This document shows, piece by piece, positions 17,627-27,056 of a stretch of DNA of 64,000 nucleotides; positions within the stretch are counted from its first letter, which is position 1, and every line of letters starts with the position of its first letter. The notes under the pieces were generated by a model that was given only the letters and a program-made list of their open reading frames with translations, was not told where the DNA came from and did not search any database. Source of the stretch: Roseovarius pelagicus (GTDB taxonomy: Bacteria > Pseudomonadota > Alphaproteobacteria > Rhodobacterales > Rhodobacteraceae). The stretch is from assembly GCF_025639885.1 (NCBI RefSeq), contig NZ_CP106738.1, positions 1,240,001 to 1,304,000 of the forward strand, written 5' to 3'. The position numbers and the translations under genes are program-made.

Positions 17627-18214
17627 TTAACCCTCCTGAACCGCAGGGGCTTGCTCGCCGCTGACTTTGGGTGCGTCTTCTTTAGCCAGGATGTCGGCCA
17701 CTTTCTTGCCGCGACGTTGCGCGACCATACGGGGGCTCGATTCCTTGCGCAGACCATCAATGGTCGCACGGATCATGTTGTAGGGGTTTTGGCTGCCGTT
17801 CGATTTGGCAACAACGTCCTGAATACCCAGCATTTCAAACACGGCACGCATTGGACCACCGGCGATGATCCCGGTACCTTGTGGGGCTGTCCGCATGATG
17901 ACCTTGCCGGCGCCGTGGCGACCTTCCATGTCATGGTGCAGCGTGCGGCCTTCGCGCAGCGGCACACGGATCATCTGGCGCTTGGCTTGCTCGGTGGCTT
18001 TACGGATGGCCTCGGGGACCTCCTTGGCCTTACCTTTGCCAAAGCCGACGCGGCCTTTCTGGTCGCCGACAACGACAAGTGCTGCAAAGCCGAAACGCTT
18101 ACCACCCTTGACAGTTTTGCTGACGCGGTTGATCGCGACCAGGCGATCGGCGAATTCAGGGGTCTCGTCGCGTTGATTGCGGCGGCCGCCCCCACGGTTG
18201 TCATCTCTTGCCAT
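17627..18214 (-). CDS. rpsE: 30S ribosomal protein S5
   Basis: S5 (uS5) works in translational accuracy and contains the double-stranded RNA-binding domain ([20 protein letters not shown]) and the C-terminal fold with [19 protein letters not shown]. At 195 aa it is about 28 residues longer than E. coli S5, with extensions at both ends. The leading [17 protein letters not shown] is basic and Gly-rich. Confidence 0.98.
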   Translation of the reverse strand: MARDDNRGGGRRNQRDETPEFADRLVAINRVSKTVKGGKRFGFAALVVVGDQKGRVGFGKGKAKEVPEAIRKATEQAKRQMIRVPLREGRTLHHDMEGRHGAGKVIMRTAPQGTGIIAGGPMRAVFEMLGIQDVVAKSNGSQNPYNMIRATIDGLRKESSPRMVAQRRGKKVADILAKEDAPKVSGEQAPAVQEG

Positions 18215-18291
18215 CTGGCTTCCTATCTCATGCGGGCATTTGCCCTGTCACACTCGATCCCAGTGAGCACGTATGCGCCCCCGGATCATCG

Positions 18292-18315
18292 AGGCGGCCC
18301 GGGTCGGGCCGCCTA
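18292..18315. repeat. intergenic palindrome, copy J
   Basis: GGCGGCCC-GGGTC-GGGCCGCC followed by TAC, a single copy in the 108-base rplR-rpsE spacer. Arms differ from other copies but stay fully paired. Confidence 0.65.
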
Positions 18316-18322
18316 CGCTGTC

Positions 18323-18682
18323 TTAGATCTTCAGACCACCTTCACGCGCAGCTTCGGCCACAGCCTTGACCCGCCCGTGAAAGAGGAAACCGCCGCGGTC
18401 GAAATACGCCTCGCTGATGCCCGCTTTCTTGGCGCGCTCTGCGATGGCGGTCCCGATTTTGGTGGCCGCTTCGATGTTGTTCTTGCCGACCACGCCGAAA
18501 TCTTTCTCGAGCGTGGAGGCCGATGCCAGAGTTACGCCCTGTACATCGTCGATCAGCTGAACGCTGATATTCTTGTTGCTGCGGTGAACGCTGAGGCGCA
18601 CGCGCCCTGCATTGACCTTGCGAAGTTTGTTCCGAACGCGCAGGCGGCGTTTTTGGAACAGTTTTCTTTTGCTGTTTGCCAT
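18323..18682 (-). CDS. rplR: 50S ribosomal protein L18
   Basis: L18 (uL18) carries 5S rRNA into the 50S subunit. The 119 aa show [22 protein letters not shown] and the end [21 protein letters not shown]. It follows rplF by 12 bases. Confidence 0.98.
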   Translation of the reverse strand: MANSKRKLFQKRRLRVRNKLRKVNAGRVRLSVHRSNKNISVQLIDDVQGVTLASASTLEKDFGVVGKNNIEAATKIGTAIAERAKKAGISEAYFDRGGFLFHGRVKAVAEAAREGGLKI

Positions 18683-18694
18683 CTTCTCGCGTCC

Positions 18695-19228
18695 TTACTT
18701 CTTCTTGCCTTCCTTCTGGAAGATATACTCGTCTTTGTAGCGAATGCCTTTGCCCTTGTAGGGCTCTGGCGGACGCCAGTCGCGGATATTGGCCGCGACC
18801 TGACCGACGAGCTGCTTGTCCGTGCCTTCAACGACCAGTTCGGTCTGTTTGGGCGCGGTGACAGTCACACCTTCCGGAACCACGAAATCCACGTCATGCG
18901 ACAGGCCGAGGTTCAGCTTCAGGACATTGCCCTGCATCTGTGCCCGGTAACCAACGCCACGGATTTCCAGCTCTTTCTTGAACGTGTCCTTGCTGCCGTG
19001 CACCAGATTGGCGACGACCGTACGGGTCATCCCCCATTGCTGGCGGGCACGCTTGGACTTGCCGCGTGGGGTCACGGTGATCTGGCCATCTTCGATGGTC
19101 AGCGTCACGTCATCCGTGGCGGTAAAGGATTTGGTGGCCTTGGGGCCCTTGACCTCAAGCGTCTGACCGCTGAGCGTCGCGGTGACACCATCAGGCAGGG
19201 CTACGGGCTGTTTACCAATTCGAGACAT
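18695..19228 (-). CDS. rplF: 50S ribosomal protein L6
   Basis: L6 (uL6) is a two-domain 23S rRNA binder near the factor-binding site, 177 aa as in E. coli. It has [15 protein letters not shown], the domain junction [21 protein letters not shown] and the end [14 protein letters not shown]. The ATG at 19228 fits the family N-terminus and has GGAGAG upstream; the frame is open 16 codons further but only into rpsH. Confidence 0.98.
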   Translation of the reverse strand: MSRIGKQPVALPDGVTATLSGQTLEVKGPKATKSFTATDDVTLTIEDGQITVTPRGKSKRARQQWGMTRTVVANLVHGSKDTFKKELEIRGVGYRAQMQGNVLKLNLGLSHDVDFVVPEGVTVTAPKQTELVVEGTDKQLVGQVAANIRDWRPPEPYKGKGIRYKDEYIFQKEGKKK

Positions 19229-19241
19229 TTCGATCTCTCCT

Positions 19242-19634
19242 TTAGAATACGGTGCAGAGCACTTCGCCACCGACATTGTGGCTACGCGCGCTTGCGTCCG
19301 ACATCACACCCTTGGAGGTGGAGACAATCGACACGCCCAGGCCCTGACGGACCGAAGGAATGTCATGGACGCCCAGATAGACGCGACGACCGGGCTTTGA
19401 CACCCGCTTCATTTCGCGAATGACGGGGGCGCCGTCAAAGTATTTCAGGCTGATTTCGATTGCCGGATGGCCGTCGTCACCAGTCATGGCCTCATAGCCG
19501 CGGATATACCCTTCGTCGGCCAGAACATCGAGAACGCGCGTACGCATCTTCGAGGCCGGGGTCATTACCGTGGACTTACCGCGCATCTGGCTGTTGCGGA
19601 TGCGGGTCAGCATATCGCCGATAGGATCATTCAT
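19242..19634 (-). CDS. rpsH: 30S ribosomal protein S8
   Basis: S8 (uS8) nucleates the 30S central domain and in E. coli represses the spc operon by binding the rplE region. The 130 aa match E. coli in length, with [19 protein letters not shown] and the RNA-binding end [19 protein letters not shown]. Confidence 0.98.
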   Translation of the reverse strand: MNDPIGDMLTRIRNSQMRGKSTVMTPASKMRTRVLDVLADEGYIRGYEAMTGDDGHPAIEISLKYFDGAPVIREMKRVSKPGRRVYLGVHDIPSVRQGLGVSIVSTSKGVMSDASARSHNVGGEVLCTVF

Positions 19635-19646
19635 ATCAAATCTCCC

Positions 19647-19952
19647 TTACCAGCTGGATTTCACGAGGCCTGGGGCCTGGCCGTTCTGGCCCAGTTCCCG
19701 CAGCGCGATCCGCGATACTTTGAGTTTGCGATAGTATGCGTGCGGACGACCTGTCAGCTGGCAGCGGTTATGCAGCCGTGTGGCAGAGCTGTTGCGCGGC
19801 AGTTCAGCCAGCTTCAGGGTTGCGCGGAAACGCTCTTCCATCGGCTTGCTTTCGTCGCTGATGATTGCCTTGAGCGCGGCGCGCTTCGCGGCGAATTTAT
19901 CGACCAGCTTCTGGCGCTTCTTCTCACGCTCGATCATTGCTTTTTTAGCCAT
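19647..19952 (-). CDS. rpsN: 30S ribosomal protein S14 (zinc-free type)
   Basis: S14 (uS14), 101 aa, long zinc-independent form: the CxxC pairs of the short type are absent, and the conserved [21 protein letters not shown] and GLVKSSW end are present. It lies 12 bases from rpsH and 15 bases from rplE. Confidence 0.98.
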   Translation of the reverse strand: MAKKAMIEREKKRQKLVDKFAAKRAALKAIISDESKPMEERFRATLKLAELPRNSSATRLHNRCQLTGRPHAYYRKLKVSRIALRELGQNGQAPGLVKSSW

Positions 19953-19967
19953 TAGTCTCTCTCCCGC

Positions 19968-20531
19968 TCAGCTGTTGAAAGGCATGTTGAAATGCTTCAA
20001 CAGCGCCTTTGCTTCAGCGTCGGTTTGCGCCGTGGTGGCGATGATGATGTCCATGCCCCACATCTCATCCACCTTGTCAAAATTGATCTCGGGGAAGATG
20101 ATGTGTTCCTTGATGCCAAAGGCATAGTTGCCGCGGCCATCAAAGGATTTGCCAGAAACACCACGGAAGTCGCGGATCCGCGGCATTGCCACGGTGATCA
20201 GGCGGTCAAGGAAATCGTACATGCGGTCGCCGCGCAGGGTCACTTTGGCACCCATCGGCATATCCTCACGGACACGGAACCCGGCGATCGAGTTCTTGGC
20301 CTTGGTGACAACAGCGTGCTGGCCAGCGATCGTACTCAGGTCTTCCTGCGCCGACTTGGCTTTCTTGCTGTCACGAACGGCCTCGGCACCGCAGCCAATG
20401 TTCAGGACAATCTTGTCCAGACGCGGGATCTGCATGTCGTTTTTGTAGCCGAACTCTTCTTTCAGCGCCGGTTTGATTGTCTCGCGGAACATCGTCCGGA
20501 GACGCGGGGTATAAGTAGCAGTATCAAGCAT
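19968..20531 (-). CDS. rplE: 50S ribosomal protein L5
   Basis: L5 (uL5) binds 5S rRNA and bridges to the 30S head. The 187 aa contain [20 protein letters not shown]-region variants and the end [17 protein letters not shown]. The ATG at 20531 overlaps the end of rplX by 8 bases, so translation is probably coupled; GGGGGAC lies upstream. Confidence 0.97.
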   Translation of the reverse strand: MLDTATYTPRLRTMFRETIKPALKEEFGYKNDMQIPRLDKIVLNIGCGAEAVRDSKKAKSAQEDLSTIAGQHAVVTKAKNSIAGFRVREDMPMGAKVTLRGDRMYDFLDRLITVAMPRIRDFRGVSGKSFDGRGNYAFGIKEHIIFPEINFDKVDEMWGMDIIIATTAQTDAEAKALLKHFNMPFNS

Positions 20532-20835
20532 CAATCACGTCCCCCGTGGTCTTGGCGACGCGCACCTTCTTGCCGTCTTCGACCTTGAAGCCGACGCGGG
20601 TGGGTTTGCCGTTCTTGTCGAGATAGGCCAAGTTGCTCAGCTCGATGGGCAACGCCTTGGGCAGGCGACCACCTTGGGCCGTCTGGCTTTGACGGGTGTG
20701 GCGGATGGCCATGTTCACACCGTCAACGATGGCTTTGCCGGCTTTGGGGTCAACGGAGGCAATCGTGCCTTCTTTGCCCTTGTCCTTGCCCGCCAGCACG
20801 ACGACCTTGTCGCCTTTTTTCAGTTTGGCAGCCAT
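20524..20835 (-). CDS. rplX: 50S ribosomal protein L24
   Basis: L24 (uL24), an assembly initiator. The 103 aa include the KOW motif [20 protein letters not shown] and the block [15 protein letters not shown]. The start follows the rplN stop by one base. Confidence 0.98.
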   Translation of the reverse strand: MAAKLKKGDKVVVLAGKDKGKEGTIASVDPKAGKAIVDGVNMAIRHTRQSQTAQGGRLPKALPIELSNLAYLDKNGKPTRVGFKVEDGKKVRVAKTTGDVIDA

Positions 20836-20836
20836 A

Positions 20837-21205
20837 TCACAGCACCTCCGGGGCGAGCGAAATGATTTTCATGAAGTTCTTGGCGCGCAGTTCGCGCACA
20901 ACCGGGCCGAAGATACGCGTACCGACCGGCTCACCTGCGTTGTTCAGGATCACGGCGGCGTTGCGGTCAAAACGGATCGCGGTGCCGTCTTCACGACGGA
21001 TTTCTTTGGCGGTGCGCACGACGACGGCCTTGCGGACGTCACCTTTCTTTACGCGACCACGCGGGATGGCTTCCTTGACCGACACGACAATGATGTCGCC
21101 GACGGACGCATATCTGCGCTTGGAACCACCCAGGACCTTGATGCACTGAACACGGCGAGCGCCGCTGTTGTCAGCAACATCCAGATTGGTCTGCATCTGG
21201 ATCAT
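20837..21205 (-). CDS. rplN: 50S ribosomal protein L14
   Basis: L14 (uL14), at the 30S interface and the target of RsfS in other bacteria. The 122 aa show [39 protein letters not shown] and the end [12 protein letters not shown]. It starts 78 bases after rpsQ. Confidence 0.98.
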   Translation of the reverse strand: MIQMQTNLDVADNSGARRVQCIKVLGGSKRRYASVGDIIVVSVKEAIPRGRVKKGDVRKAVVVRTAKEIRREDGTAIRFDRNAAVILNNAGEPVGTRIFGPVVRELRAKNFMKIISLAPEVL

Positions 21206-21283
21206 ATGGTTTCTCCCGACCTATGGGGGGCTCTGATTGGCCTTCTCCCCAGGGTTTCGATTAAACCGAAAAGTGCCTGTGGC

Positions 21284-21514
21284 TTACGCCTCCAGCACCT
21301 CCCAGCGTTTCGTCTTGGATTTAGGCGCGCATTCGATAATGCGGACCTGATCACCTACTTTGCAGGCGTCTTTCTCATCGTGCGCCCGGTATTTCTTGGA
21401 CTTACGAATGGTTTTTTGCAGAACGGGGTGCTTGAAGCGGCGCTCGACCGAGACGGTTACTGTCTGGGCGTTGGCGTCGCTGGTCACGGTGCCGGTCAGA
21501 ATACGTTTGGGCAT
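21284..21514 (-). CDS. rpsQ: 30S ribosomal protein S17
   Basis: S17 (uS17), a 16S 5'-domain binder of the OB-fold type, 76 aa, with [19 protein letters not shown] and [20 protein letters not shown]. It is slightly shorter than E. coli S17. Confidence 0.98.
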   Translation of the reverse strand: MPKRILTGTVTSDANAQTVTVSVERRFKHPVLQKTIRKSKKYRAHDEKDACKVGDQVRIIECAPKSKTKRWEVLEA

Positions 21515-21526
21515 CTTATCGGCTCC

Positions 21527-21733
21527 TTATTCCGCGGAAGCTGCGGCAGCAGCTTTTTCATTGAGGATGGTCAGCACGCGGGCCGCATTGCGGCGCGCCA
21601 CGCGCATCTGCGCTGAATTTTCCAGTTGGCCGGTAGCCGCCTGAAAGCGCAGGTTGAATTGCTCTTTTTTCAGATTGGCCAGCTCTTCACGCAGCTGGTC
21701 AGGAGTCTTGTCACGTAGTTCGTTGGCGTCCAT
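21527..21733 (-). CDS. rpmC: 50S ribosomal protein L29
   Basis: L29 (uL29), at the exit tunnel near the SRP docking site. The 68 aa are helical, with [20 protein letters not shown] and [11 protein letters not shown]. It is the first gene of the third ribosomal unit: the normal upstream neighbour rplP is 1.3 kb away beyond an oxygenase gene. Confidence 0.98.
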   Translation of the reverse strand: MDANELRDKTPDQLREELANLKKEQFNLRFQAATGQLENSAQMRVARRNAARVLTILNEKAAAAASAE

Positions 21734-21822
21734 CGCCGATATCCTTTCAACATCACTGGCAGGCCCCTATGCGGTAGCGCGTCGGGTCACCCTGATTCCA
21801 GTGGAGTCCATGATGAGCGTGC

Positions 21823-21851
21823 CCAATACCGCCCCAGTCGCTATAACGCAA
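21823..21851 (-). promoter_or_regulatory. possible promoter for rpmC-rpmD
   Basis: On the minus strand TTGCGT (21851-21846), a 17-base spacer and TATTGG (21828-21823), about 90 bases before rpmC. It is weaker than the other ribosomal promoters here but is the best match in the spacer, and one is expected because a terminator follows rplP. Confidence 0.35.
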
Positions 21852-21918
21852 CCCCTGTTGGCAGATTACTGCACATTGGCCTCTCGCACTTGGGCGTGAC
21901 CTGCGCTATCACGCCAGC

Positions 21919-22539
21919 ATGGCACAGATCAAACCCCTCTTCGTCACCCCGTTATACCGCGCCCCGCTGTCTGAATTTGGCGATGGTGTGGAGATATCCG
22001 AACTGGCCACCTCCTGCTGGTCCATCGCCGAGGACGACGAGGCAGGCCAAGGCTGGTGCGAGAAGAACGGCTATTCCGGCTACACGTCCTACGCGTCGCT
22101 GACCGATCTGCCGTGGCGGTTTCCAATCTTTGCCGACGTTGTGGCCTCACTTGATGCCCATGTCGCTGCCTTCGCGGCGCATCTAGCCTTTGATCTGGAG
22201 GATAAGCCGCTCACGCTTCAGGATATCTGGATCAACATCCTGCCCGAGGGTGGCACGCATGCGTCCCATATCCACCCCCATTCGGTAATTTCCGGCACCA
22301 CCTATGTCGCGATGCCCGAAGGCACCTCGGCGCTGAAGCTGGAAGACCCCCGCTCATCCCGGATGATGGCCGCCCCCACACGGGTAAAGGGTGCCCCGGA
22401 AGAGTTGCGCCAGTTTGTCTATGTGAAGCCTGATGTCGGCGACGTGCTGCTATGGGAGTCGTGGCTGCGGCATGAAGTGCCGATGAATATGTCCGAGGAT
22501 GATCGGATTTCGGTGAGCTTTAACTACGGCTGGGGATGA
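21919..22539 (+). CDS. putative 2OG-Fe(II) oxygenase (TIGR02466-like)
   Basis: A 206-aa cytoplasmic protein resembling the TIGR02466 family of putative 2-oxoglutarate/Fe(II) oxygenases. The likely iron ligands are His117 and His119 in SHIHPHSVISGTTYVAMP and His185 in WLRHEVPM, with Arg197 in DRISVSFNY as 2OG-binding residue. The substrate is not known. It is on the + strand inside the ribosomal supercluster, between rpmC and rplP, and shares no promoter with them. Only a weak ribosome site precedes the ATG at 21919. Protein hydroxylation of a ribosomal neighbour is a possibility, not shown by the sequence. Confidence 0.8.
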   Translation: MAQIKPLFVTPLYRAPLSEFGDGVEISELATSCWSIAEDDEAGQGWCEKNGYSGYTSYASLTDLPWRFPIFADVVASLDAHVAAFAAHLAFDLEDKPLTLQDIWINILPEGGTHASHIHPHSVISGTTYVAMPEGTSALKLEDPRSSRMMAAPTRVKGAPEELRQFVYVKPDVGDVLLWESWLRHEVPMNMSEDDRISVSFNYGWG

Positions 22540-22574
22540 GGCTCGCCTTGCAATGCTCTGGTAGAGCTTAAGCC

Positions 22575-22652
22575 GCGCCCGAACCGAGGGGTGGGCGCAA
22601 GCGCCCGCCCCGTGGGGGCGGTTCGGGCGCTGCCTTTGGCGTTGCCAAAGGC
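22575..22652. repeat. nested large hairpins between converging genes
   Basis: Outer arms GCGCCCGAACCG (22575-22586) and CGGTTCGGGCGC (22619-22630) pair perfectly; inside, GGGG-T-GGGCGC and GCGCCC-G-CCCC form a second stem around AA. A further hairpin GCCTTTGGC-GTT-GCCAAAGGC follows at about 22632-22652. There is no T run, so their role may be mRNA end protection or a mobile palindrome. Confidence 0.75.
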
Positions 22653-22692
22653 ACATTGCGCAAAACCCAGAACGGCGCAGACACGTAGTATC

Positions 22693-22881
22693 TTACTTAT
22701 CCGCATTATGCCGAAGCCACGCGATGAATAATCGAGATATGCTGTTCGTCACCGATTTGGTTCTAAACAGGGTCAAAATGAAAATGATCGAAACAGCATT
22801 TAACAGAACCGCTCCCAATCCACTTCCCGACATAAACCAAATATCGAGTTTCGCATCTCTTATCAGGCCAATGATTTCCAT
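22693..22881 (-). CDS. small single-pass membrane protein
   Basis: A 62-aa protein with one hydrophobic segment (about residues 19-39, SGLGAVLLNAVSIIFILTLF) and a basic C-terminal part ending LFIAWLRHNADK. The ATG at 22881 has a very good ribosome site (AAGGAGG, 8 bases upstream), the main reason for calling it. It lies just downstream of the rplP terminator, so it needs its own promoter or read-through. No family is recognised. Confidence 0.6.
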   Translation of the reverse strand: MEIIGLIRDAKLDIWFMSGSGLGAVLLNAVSIIFILTLFRTKSVTNSISRLFIAWLRHNADK

Positions 22882-22943
22882 TCCCGGATCCTCCTTAGCT
22901 GAAGGATGATTCGAAAAGTTGGTTACAGGAAGCGTGCAAAACG

Positions 22944-22974
22944 AAAAAACCCCCGCCGATTTCTCGACGGGGGT
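22944..22974 (-). terminator. intrinsic terminator after rplP
   Basis: On the minus strand CCCCCG-T-CGA, loop GAAA, TCG-G-CGGGGG and six T. It closes the rplB-rplP unit. Confidence 0.92.
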
Positions 22975-23054
22975 CATTTTCTCTAGCGGGGTGCGGTCGC
23001 AATTGACGATGTCAATCGCTTACCCGCACCCGTCATTCGCAAAGCGAATGACGT

Positions 23055-23468
23055 TTACCAATCCTCGCGCTGAACGACGCGTGTCTTGATCGGCAGTTTC
23101 ATCGCCGCAAGGCGCAGAGCCTCGACAGCCACTGCCTCGGACACGCCGTCCAGTTCGAACATCACCCGACCGGGCTTGACCTTGCAGGCCCAGAAATCGA
23201 CGGAACCTTTACCTTTACCCATCCGAACTTCGGTAGGTTTAGAGGTAACCGGTACGTCCGGGAAAATCCGGATCCAGACACGGCCCTGACGTTTCATGTG
23301 GCGGGTCATCGCGCGGCGGGCTGCCTCGATCTGACGCGCTGTCACACGCTCCGGCTCAACAGCCTTCAGCCCGAAAGAGCCAAAGTTCAGGTCAGAGCCG
23401 CCTTTGGCAAGCCCCTTGATCCGACCCTTGAACTGCTTGCGGAATTTGGTGCGCTTTGGTTGTAGCAT
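23055..23468 (-). CDS. rplP: 50S ribosomal protein L16
   Basis: L16 (uL16) organises the A-site region of 23S rRNA. The 137 aa show [20 protein letters not shown], the [20 protein letters not shown] loop and the end [13 protein letters not shown]. It is the last gene of its unit; rpmC, usually next, lies beyond the terminator and two accessory genes. In E. coli a 2OG oxygenase (YcfD) hydroxylates this protein, which makes the neighbouring oxygenase gene worth noting. Confidence 0.98.
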   Translation of the reverse strand: MLQPKRTKFRKQFKGRIKGLAKGGSDLNFGSFGLKAVEPERVTARQIEAARRAMTRHMKRQGRVWIRIFPDVPVTSKPTEVRMGKGKGSVDFWACKVKPGRVMFELDGVSEAVAVEALRLAAMKLPIKTRVVQREDW

Positions 23469-23481
23469 CTGTCATTCCCCC

Positions 23482-24189
23482 TTAGCGACGGCCACCAGCA
23501 CCACGAGGTGCCGGACCATCCTGAAGTTCCTGAGCCTTGCGGTCACGCGCAGCGGGATCATGCTCCATGATCTCACCTTTGAAGATCCAGACCTTGATAC
23601 CGATGATGCCGTAAGCTGTCGTTGCTTCGACATGCGCGTAATCGATGTCCGCACGCAGAGTATGCAGTGGCACTCGACCCTCGCGATACCACTCGGTCCG
23701 GGCGATCTCGGCGCCGCCAAGGCGGCCCGCAACGTTAACCCGGATACCCAGGGCACCCATACGCATGGCGTTCTGCACGGCACGTTTCATCGCACGACGG
23801 AAGCTGACGCGGCGCTCCAGCTGCTGGGCGATGCTCTCACCCACCAGTGCTGCGTCCAGTTCAGGCTTGCGCACTTCGACGACGTTGAGGTGCAGCTCGG
23901 ACGCGGTCATGCTGGCCAGCTTGCGGCGCAGGGTCTCAATGTCCGCGCCTTTCTTGCCAATGATCACGCCGGGACGTGCGGTGTGAATCGTTACGCGGCA
24001 CTTCTTGTGCGGACGTTCGATGATCACACGGCTGATGCCGGCTTGTTTGCACTCGGTCTTGATGAATTCGCGCATGGCGATGTCTTCAAGCAGCAGGTTA
24101 CCATAGTCCTTGGTATCCGCATACCAGCGGCTGTCCCAGGTGCGGTTGACCTGAAGGCGCATGCCAATTGGATTGACTTTATTTCCCAT
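23482..24189 (-). CDS. rpsC: 30S ribosomal protein S3
   Basis: S3 (uS3) is at the mRNA entry channel. The 235 aa include [20 protein letters not shown], the KH motif [19 protein letters not shown] and the C-terminal fold GILGIRVNV-like [20 protein letters not shown]. Its start overlaps the rplV stop by one base (TGATG). Confidence 0.98.
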   Translation of the reverse strand: MGNKVNPIGMRLQVNRTWDSRWYADTKDYGNLLLEDIAMREFIKTECKQAGISRVIIERPHKKCRVTIHTARPGVIIGKKGADIETLRRKLASMTASELHLNVVEVRKPELDAALVGESIAQQLERRVSFRRAMKRAVQNAMRMGALGIRVNVAGRLGGAEIARTEWYREGRVPLHTLRADIDYAHVEATTAYGIIGIKVWIFKGEIMEHDPAARDRKAQELQDGPAPRGAGGRR

Positions 24190-24569
24190 CAGGCTTGCTC
24201 CTCAACTTGACGTACCTTGATCGTCAGTTCCGAAAACGGCTTGCGCAACGCGCCAAACCGGCCACGGGCACGCGGGCGACCGCGCTTCATGACGAGGTTT
24301 TTGCCGACATAGGCCTCTGCGACCACCAGCTCGTCAACATCCAGGTTATGGTTGTTTTCAGCGTTGGCGATAGCCGATTGCAGGCACTTGCGCACATCTT
24401 CGGCGATCCGCTTCTTGGAAAACGCCAGATCATTCAGTGCTTTATCAACCTTCTTGCCACGGATCAGCGCGGCCAGCAGGTTCAGCTTTTGCGGGGACGT
24501 GCGAAGCATGCGCAGTTTTGCCATTGCTTCGTTATCGGCCACGCGGCGGGGGTTTTTTTCCTTGCCCAT
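24189..24569 (-). CDS. rplV: 50S ribosomal protein L22
   Basis: L22 (uL22) lines the exit tunnel with its beta hairpin and is the site of some macrolide-resistance changes. The 126 aa include [20 protein letters not shown] and the hairpin [19 protein letters not shown]. About 16 residues longer than in E. coli, mostly at the N-terminus. Confidence 0.98.
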   Translation of the reverse strand: MGKEKNPRRVADNEAMAKLRMLRTSPQKLNLLAALIRGKKVDKALNDLAFSKKRIAEDVRKCLQSAIANAENNHNLDVDELVVAEAYVGKNLVMKRGRPRARGRFGALRKPFSELTIKVRQVEEQA

Positions 24570-24572
24570 GAC

Positions 24573-24851
24573 TTACTTCCGCTTCGCTTTTTTGTCGGCG
24601 GCATGACCGTGATAGGTTCGTGTCGGTGAATACTCACCGAACTTCTGACCAATCATGTCTTCGCTGACGTTGACAGGGATATGCTTCCGGCCGTTGTACA
24701 CGCCAAACGTCAAGCCCACGAACTGGGGCAGGATCGTCGAACGGCGCGACCAGATTTTGATGACTTCATTGCGACCCGACTCGCGCGATGCTTCGGCTTT
24801 CTTAAGCACATAGGCATCGACGAAGGGGCCCTTCCATACAGAACGCGACAT
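24573..24851 (-). CDS. rpsS: 30S ribosomal protein S19
   Basis: S19 (uS19), in the 30S head beside S13. The 92 aa equal E. coli, with [20 protein letters not shown] and [20 protein letters not shown]. It starts 2 bases after rplB. Confidence 0.98.
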   Translation of the reverse strand: MSRSVWKGPFVDAYVLKKAEASRESGRNEVIKIWSRRSTILPQFVGLTFGVYNGRKHIPVNVSEDMIGQKFGEYSPTRTYHGHAADKKAKRK

Positions 24852-24853
24852 GA

Positions 24854-25696
24854 TTACCGGCCCTTTTTCTTGGCGTGACGCGAGCGCAGGATCAGCTTGC
24901 TGGACGCCTTGTTCTTGTTACGGGTGCGGTAGCCTTTGGTAGGCTGCCCCCACGGGCTGACAGGGTGACGACCACCCGATGTCCGGCCTTCACCACCACC
25001 ATGAGGGTGATCCACCGGGTTCATCACCACACCACGGACCGAGGGACGAACGCCCTTGTGGCGCATGCGCCCGGCCTTACCGTAGTTCTGGTTCGAGTTG
25101 TCCGGGTTCGAGACCGCGCCAACCGTCGCTTTGCATTCCTGGCGGACCAGACGCAATTCTCCGCTGCTCAGACGTACCTGCGCATAGCCACCATCGCGGC
25201 CCACAAACTGGGCGTAGGTGCCTGCCGCGCGGGCAATCTGACCACCCTTGCCGGGCTTCAGCTCGATATTGTGGATGATCGTACCGATCGGCATCCCCGA
25301 GAAGGGCATACAGTTGCCGGGCTTGATGTCGACCTTGTCACCGGCAATGATCTGATCGCCAATCGCCAGACGCTGTGGTGCCAGAATATAGGCCTGCTCG
25401 CCATCCTCATATTTTACGAGGGCGATGAATGCAGTCCGGTTGGGGTCATATTCGATCCGCTCGACCGTAGCCGATACATCGAACTTGTTCCGTTTGAAAT
25501 CAACGATCCGGTAGAGGCGTTTTGCCCCACCACCGCGACGACGTGATGTGATACGTCCGGTATTGTTCCGACCACCCGATTTTGTCAGACCCTCGGTGAG
25601 GGCTTTGACAGGGCGTCCCTTGAACAGCTCCGAACGGTCGATCAGCACCAGCCCGCGCTGGCCCGGCGTCGTTGGCTTATACGACTTGAGTGCCAT
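24854..25696 (-). CDS. rplB: 50S ribosomal protein L2
   Basis: L2 (uL2) is needed for subunit joining and peptidyl transfer. The 280 aa include [20 protein letters not shown], the critical His-containing [19 protein letters not shown] and the basic tail. Its unit rplB-rpsS-rplV-rpsC-rplP has a promoter candidate at 25856-25884, since a terminator follows rplW upstream. Confidence 0.98.
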   Translation of the reverse strand: MALKSYKPTTPGQRGLVLIDRSELFKGRPVKALTEGLTKSGGRNNTGRITSRRRGGGAKRLYRIVDFKRNKFDVSATVERIEYDPNRTAFIALVKYEDGEQAYILAPQRLAIGDQIIAGDKVDIKPGNCMPFSGMPIGTIIHNIELKPGKGGQIARAAGTYAQFVGRDGGYAQVRLSSGELRLVRQECKATVGAVSNPDNSNQNYGKAGRMRHKGVRPSVRGVVMNPVDHPHGGGEGRTSGGRHPVSPWGQPTKGYRTRNKNKASSKLILRSRHAKKKGR

Positions 25697-25743
25697 GCTT
25701 TCTGTCTTCCGTTTAGCAAACGCGACCCACGTGAGGCCGCTAT

Positions 25744-25767
25744 GTAGGCCGGGCTTCAGCCCGGCAT
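25744..25767. repeat. intergenic palindrome, copy C
   Basis: GTAG-GCCGGGC-TTCA-GCCCGGC-A, a single copy in the rplB leader, downstream of the promoter candidate, so it is transcribed. Confidence 0.8.
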
Positions 25768-25855
25768 GGGTATAAGGCCCCGAAGGTCCTCGACGAATAC
25801 GTTCTCACGAACGAAAACGAAGCCCCGGACGAATCCGAGGCCACGCAGATAGGGT

Positions 25856-25884
25856 CGTTTAGGGGGGATGGGCGGCAGGGTCAA
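25856..25884 (-). promoter_or_regulatory. promoter candidate for rplB-rplP
   Basis: On the minus strand TTGACC (25884-25879), a 17-base spacer and TAAACG (25861-25856). It gives an rplB leader of roughly 150 bases. Confidence 0.6.
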
Positions 25885-26074
25885 GCACTTGCCGAAGAAA
25901 ACAAGGGCGAACGCCCTCCCTCGCCAACCCCAGAGCACAAGCCGGGCGAGCGCCTGACCGGGGGCTGGCCCTGTAACAGTGGTTGGGAGGTACTATATGC
26001 CTGCCAAACTCCTCCCCGCACTTACAGGCAGCGCTGCAGAGTGTGTTTTAGAGCCAATTCTAACCCACCAAAAC

Positions 26075-26107
26075 AAAAAACCCCGACTACTCTCGCAGCC
26101 GGGGTTT
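26075..26107 (-). terminator. intrinsic terminator after rplW
   Basis: On the minus strand AACCCCGGCTGCGAGAGTAG then TCGGGG and six T. The stem CCCCGGCTG/TAGTCGGGG is slightly imperfect but the T run is good. It ends the rpsL-rplW unit. Confidence 0.85.
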
Positions 26108-26116
26108 CCTATCCTC

Positions 26117-26143
26117 GTAGGGCGGGCTTCAGCCCGCCGCACC
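26117..26143. repeat. intergenic palindrome, copy D
   Basis: GTAG-GGCGGGC-TTCA-GCCCGCC-GCACC, a single copy directly after the rplW stop codon and before the terminator. Confidence 0.8.
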
Positions 26144-26145
26144 AA

Positions 26146-26442
26146 TCAAAGACCGGTGCTCACGTCGATCGTGTTGCCTTCTTCCAGCGTAACATAGGCC
26201 TTCTTGACGTTCGCGCGCTTGCCGGGACGGCCGCGGAAACGTTTGACCTTGCCTTTGGTGATGGTCGTGTTCACGGCCTTCACCTTGACACCAAAGAGCG
26301 CCTCGACGGCGTCCTTGATCTGCGGCTTGTTGCTGGCCATCGCCACTTCGAAAACAACCGCGCCGTTCTCGGACGACATGGTGGCTTTCTCAGTGATGAT
26401 CGGCTTGCGGATCACGTCGTAGTGTTCTGCTTTTGCGCTCAT
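26146..26442 (-). CDS. rplW: 50S ribosomal protein L23
   Basis: L23 (uL23) is the docking site for trigger factor and SRP at the tunnel exit. The 98 aa include [20 protein letters not shown] and [20 protein letters not shown]. Its start overlaps the rplD stop by 4 bases. It is the last gene of the rpsL-rplW unit here. Confidence 0.98.
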   Translation of the reverse strand: MSAKAEHYDVIRKPIITEKATMSSENGAVVFEVAMASNKPQIKDAVEALFGVKVKAVNTTITKGKVKRFRGRPGKRANVKKAYVTLEEGNTIDVSTGL

Positions 26443-27056
26443 TTCAGTCGAGCCTCCAGTGCTTCGACACCCGCCTTGGTCAGCACGAGTGTGTCGCGCT
26501 TGAGGATGTCATAAACGTTTGCGCCCATCGTCGGCAGGATATCCAGACCTTCGATGTTGCGGGCCGCCTTGGCGAAATCTTCGTTCACTTCGGCACCGTC
26601 GATGATCAGCGCGCGTTTCCAGCCCAGTTCCTTGACCTGTTTGGCCAGAGCACCGGTTTTACCGTCGGACGCAGCGCTTTCGATCACGATCAGCTCGCCT
26701 GCTTTGGCTTTCGCCGACAGGGCCAGCTTCAGACCCAGCATGCGGACCTTTTTGGGCAGGTCATGGCCGTGGCTACGCACGACGGGACCTTTATAGATGC
26801 CACCACCGCGAAAGATCGGAGCCGAACGCGCGCCGTGACGTGCGCCACCGGTGCCTTTTTGGCGATAGATCTTCTTGGTCGAATAGCTGACCTCGGACCG
26901 GGTCTTGACCTTGTGCGTGCCGGCTTGCGCCTTGTTACGCTGCCAGCGGACGACGCGGTGCAGGATGTCCGCGCGCGGCTCTAGGTCGAAGATGTCTTCG
27001 CCCAGATCGACCGAGCCGGCCTTGCTGCCGTCCAGTTTGATCACGTCGAGTTTCAT
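26439..27056 (-). CDS. rplD: 50S ribosomal protein L4
   Basis: L4 (uL4) reaches into the exit tunnel and in E. coli also represses the S10 operon. The 205 aa contain the tunnel loop [20 protein letters not shown] and [16 protein letters not shown]. It overlaps both rplC and rplW by 4 bases, indicating tight coupling. Confidence 0.98.
   Translation of the reverse strand: MKLDVIKLDGSKAGSVDLGEDIFDLEPRADILHRVVRWQRNKAQAGTHKVKTRSEVSYSTKKIYRQKGTGGARHGARSAPIFRGGGIYKGPVVRSHGHDLPKKVRMLGLKLALSAKAKAGELIVIESAASDGKTGALAKQVKELGWKRALIIDGAEVNEDFAKAARNIEGLDILPTMGANVYDILKRDTLVLTKAGVEALEARLK

Larger units (their letters stand above)
25697..26145. other. 449-base gene-free spacer between rplW and rplB
   Basis: These genes normally almost touch. 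The spacer holds a terminator for rplW, a promoter candidate for rplB and two palindromes of the dispersed family. Short open frames in it have no ribosome site or recognisable similarity. The remainder shows nothing I can name. Confidence 0.7.

Noticed and set aside
25756..25938. A 60-codon minus-strand frame in the rplW-rplB spacer
   Set aside because: No ribosome site; its sequence overlaps the promoter candidate and a palindrome, which explain the bases better.
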